From: Leuctra nigra
Lineage: Eukaryota > Arthropoda > Insecta > Plecoptera > Leuctridae
Reading direction: 5' to 3'
Assembly (NCBI GenBank): GCA_934045905.1
Contig: OW203761.1
Coordinates: forward strand, 31,050,964-31,114,963
DNA: 64,000 nucleotides
The notes below the pieces were generated by a model. It did not search any database, was not told the DNA's origin, and saw only the letters and a program-made list of their open reading frames with translations. This document shows positions 62,683-64,000 of this stretch, piece by piece (positions within the stretch are counted from its first letter, which is position 1; each line of letters opens with the position of its first letter). A program made the position numbers and the translations under genes.

Positions 62683-64000
62683 ACTTGGGATCATCTCAAT
62701 TAATATCTGTACTTGAACAACTCATGGTCAAATCCCGGTGAAGTTTATGGACAAAATTCATGGTAAGAGTAATTCCGTTGTTACAGGAACACGCGCGATC
62801 TATCTTTGACCTGAGTACGATGATTAAAACCTTTGACCCTAGCTTTGACTTTGAGTGTTACATGAAATAAATGACATGCATTCTGCGTTATTTAACACAA
62901 TTACATATCCTTGCAAGTTAATGTACAGTTACTACAGCTGACTCCAGAAGAGTAAACATTATAAATATTTAGAGATTGGCTTAGTAGAGATAGAGCGTCC
63001 AGTCTCCACTTTTCATATTAGTGTGATAATGAAATTACATAGTATTTCTACCTCTTTGTATACTTATAGAAACACTCTGTCTCCGGATGTAGTTAATGTT
63101 CATATCTGTGTCCAACAAGTTGTTATCATTAATAAGTAATCAGAGAGTTATTTTAGTTTGTAATTGATAGTATTTTACTAATTTCTAATAATATAACATT
63201 TTAATTACCAATTATAAACATCACTAACCATATTTTTATTATTTTACTGAACCTATCTCTACCAAAAACCCAATAATTATTAGTGCTCGAAATCTCAAAT
63301 TATTTAATTGTTAATTGTCCCACCATAGTCATTCGAACAGATTAATTATTAGGGATGAGGAGAAGGGGGTAAAACATGAATATGTTTTGAGAATTCGGGT
63401 TTGATTTCTAAGTCAACTAGCAAACCTGTCCGACCGAACGAACTTCGTACATTGTGAGATTATCTGTTCTTGCAACGTGAATCGTAGCTGTCGAGAGCCA
63501 AAGGATTTCATACTCCTTTGTTTCCTATTACTACCCATGACATGGATCAGTGACTTACGTCCATTTATTTAATTTTTCCTTGTTTATCTATTGTCAGTCT
63601 TTTATACACATTGAAAAGCAGGTATGCGATGATTTCTTCCATGAGATTTGTTCGCTCATTTACGAGTGTCAATAGCAAATAATGGTCCAGGTAATTATCT
63701 TCCAAAAATCTTACTTAATCTATTAATCATAATCTGTAATCTTATTAGTATAAAAAATATTAATATATTTAAACAATCATTCAAAATAACCGTTATTTAT
63801 CATAATTGATAATGAGATCATGGATGTTTTCGGATCTGTTATTATGCAAGGCAGTGGCCAAGACGGCTTGTTCCGTTTGGGGTGCGGTGGGCCCTGAAAA
63901 GGGCCGTCGGCGACTGTTCGAAGTATTTACTTCCTTTGCTTCATTATTTTATTTTTAGGACCTGCTTGAATGCCAAATTAAATAACATTTGATGAAACAA
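62683..64000. other. Right-edge region, no gene recognised
   Basis: AT-rich 3' flank of array gene 5. The only notable item is the histone-type stem-loop at 63890-63905. No coding exon was found on either strand. Confidence 0.45.
63890..63905 (-). promoter_or_regulatory. Histone-mRNA-type 3' stem-loop
   Basis: On the minus strand the sequence is GGCCCTTTTCAGGGCC followed by CACC. This equals the animal histone pre-mRNA stem-loop: a 6-bp stem and a TTTC loop. A histone gene would have its coding end at higher coordinates; the 95 bases available there show no histone C-terminus, so the gene may lie beyond the window with a long 3' UTR, or this may be a relic. A degenerate relative (GACCCTCTTCAGGGCC) is on the minus strand at 32372-32387 with similar upstream bases. 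Confidence 0.5.

Overview
This is nuclear DNA of an insect, probably a hemipteran or another hemimetabolous species. It is AT-rich, with GT-AG introns, short exons, insect-type gene families and very many short transposable elements. The species assignment is inferred from gene types and repeat texture only.

All recognised genes read on the + strand. Layout: (1) 1-4797, the 3' part of the off-track/PTK7 receptor pseudokinase gene. (2) About 7.5-12.2 kb, a dense transposon block ending in a tRNA-derived SINE. (3) 13.0-16.6 kb, two CYP6-type P450 first-exon pieces with no downstream exons; the second is broken. (4) 17.2-20.2 kb, a seven-exon odorant receptor. (5) 20.9-36.9 kb, three complete four-exon CYP6-type P450 genes. 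(6) 39.2-45.0 kb, an eight-exon secreted acid sphingomyelinase. (7) 45-50.6 kb, more repeats. (8) 50.7-62.7 kb, two further complete CYP6-type genes with large transposon-filled third introns. (9) The right edge has no recognised gene but carries a perfect histone-type 3' stem-loop on the minus strand.

The five complete P450 genes (519-524 aa) share one plan: a 904-922 nt exon 1, a 234 nt exon 2, a 252 nt exon 3 and a 167-176 nt exon 4, with every intron in phase 1. They form a tandem array of membrane-bound, probably xenobiotic-metabolising enzymes, interrupted by an odorant receptor and by the sphingomyelinase gene. Exon 3 (helix K, PERF, haem loop) is almost identical between paralogues whose other exons differ widely, a strong sign of local gene conversion.

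Repeats worth attention: a palindromic TA-flanked element (ends CCGGGTGGCGC), a composite element joining a foldback module to a hairpin-CTAG terminus (three copies), a nested stack inside the last P450 intron, a 395-bp inverted repeat with a perfect 24-bp central hairpin, two retroposons with clean target-site duplications, and a TIR element that may carry a captured first exon. No prokaryotic features, CRISPR arrays, rRNA or functional tRNA genes were seen.
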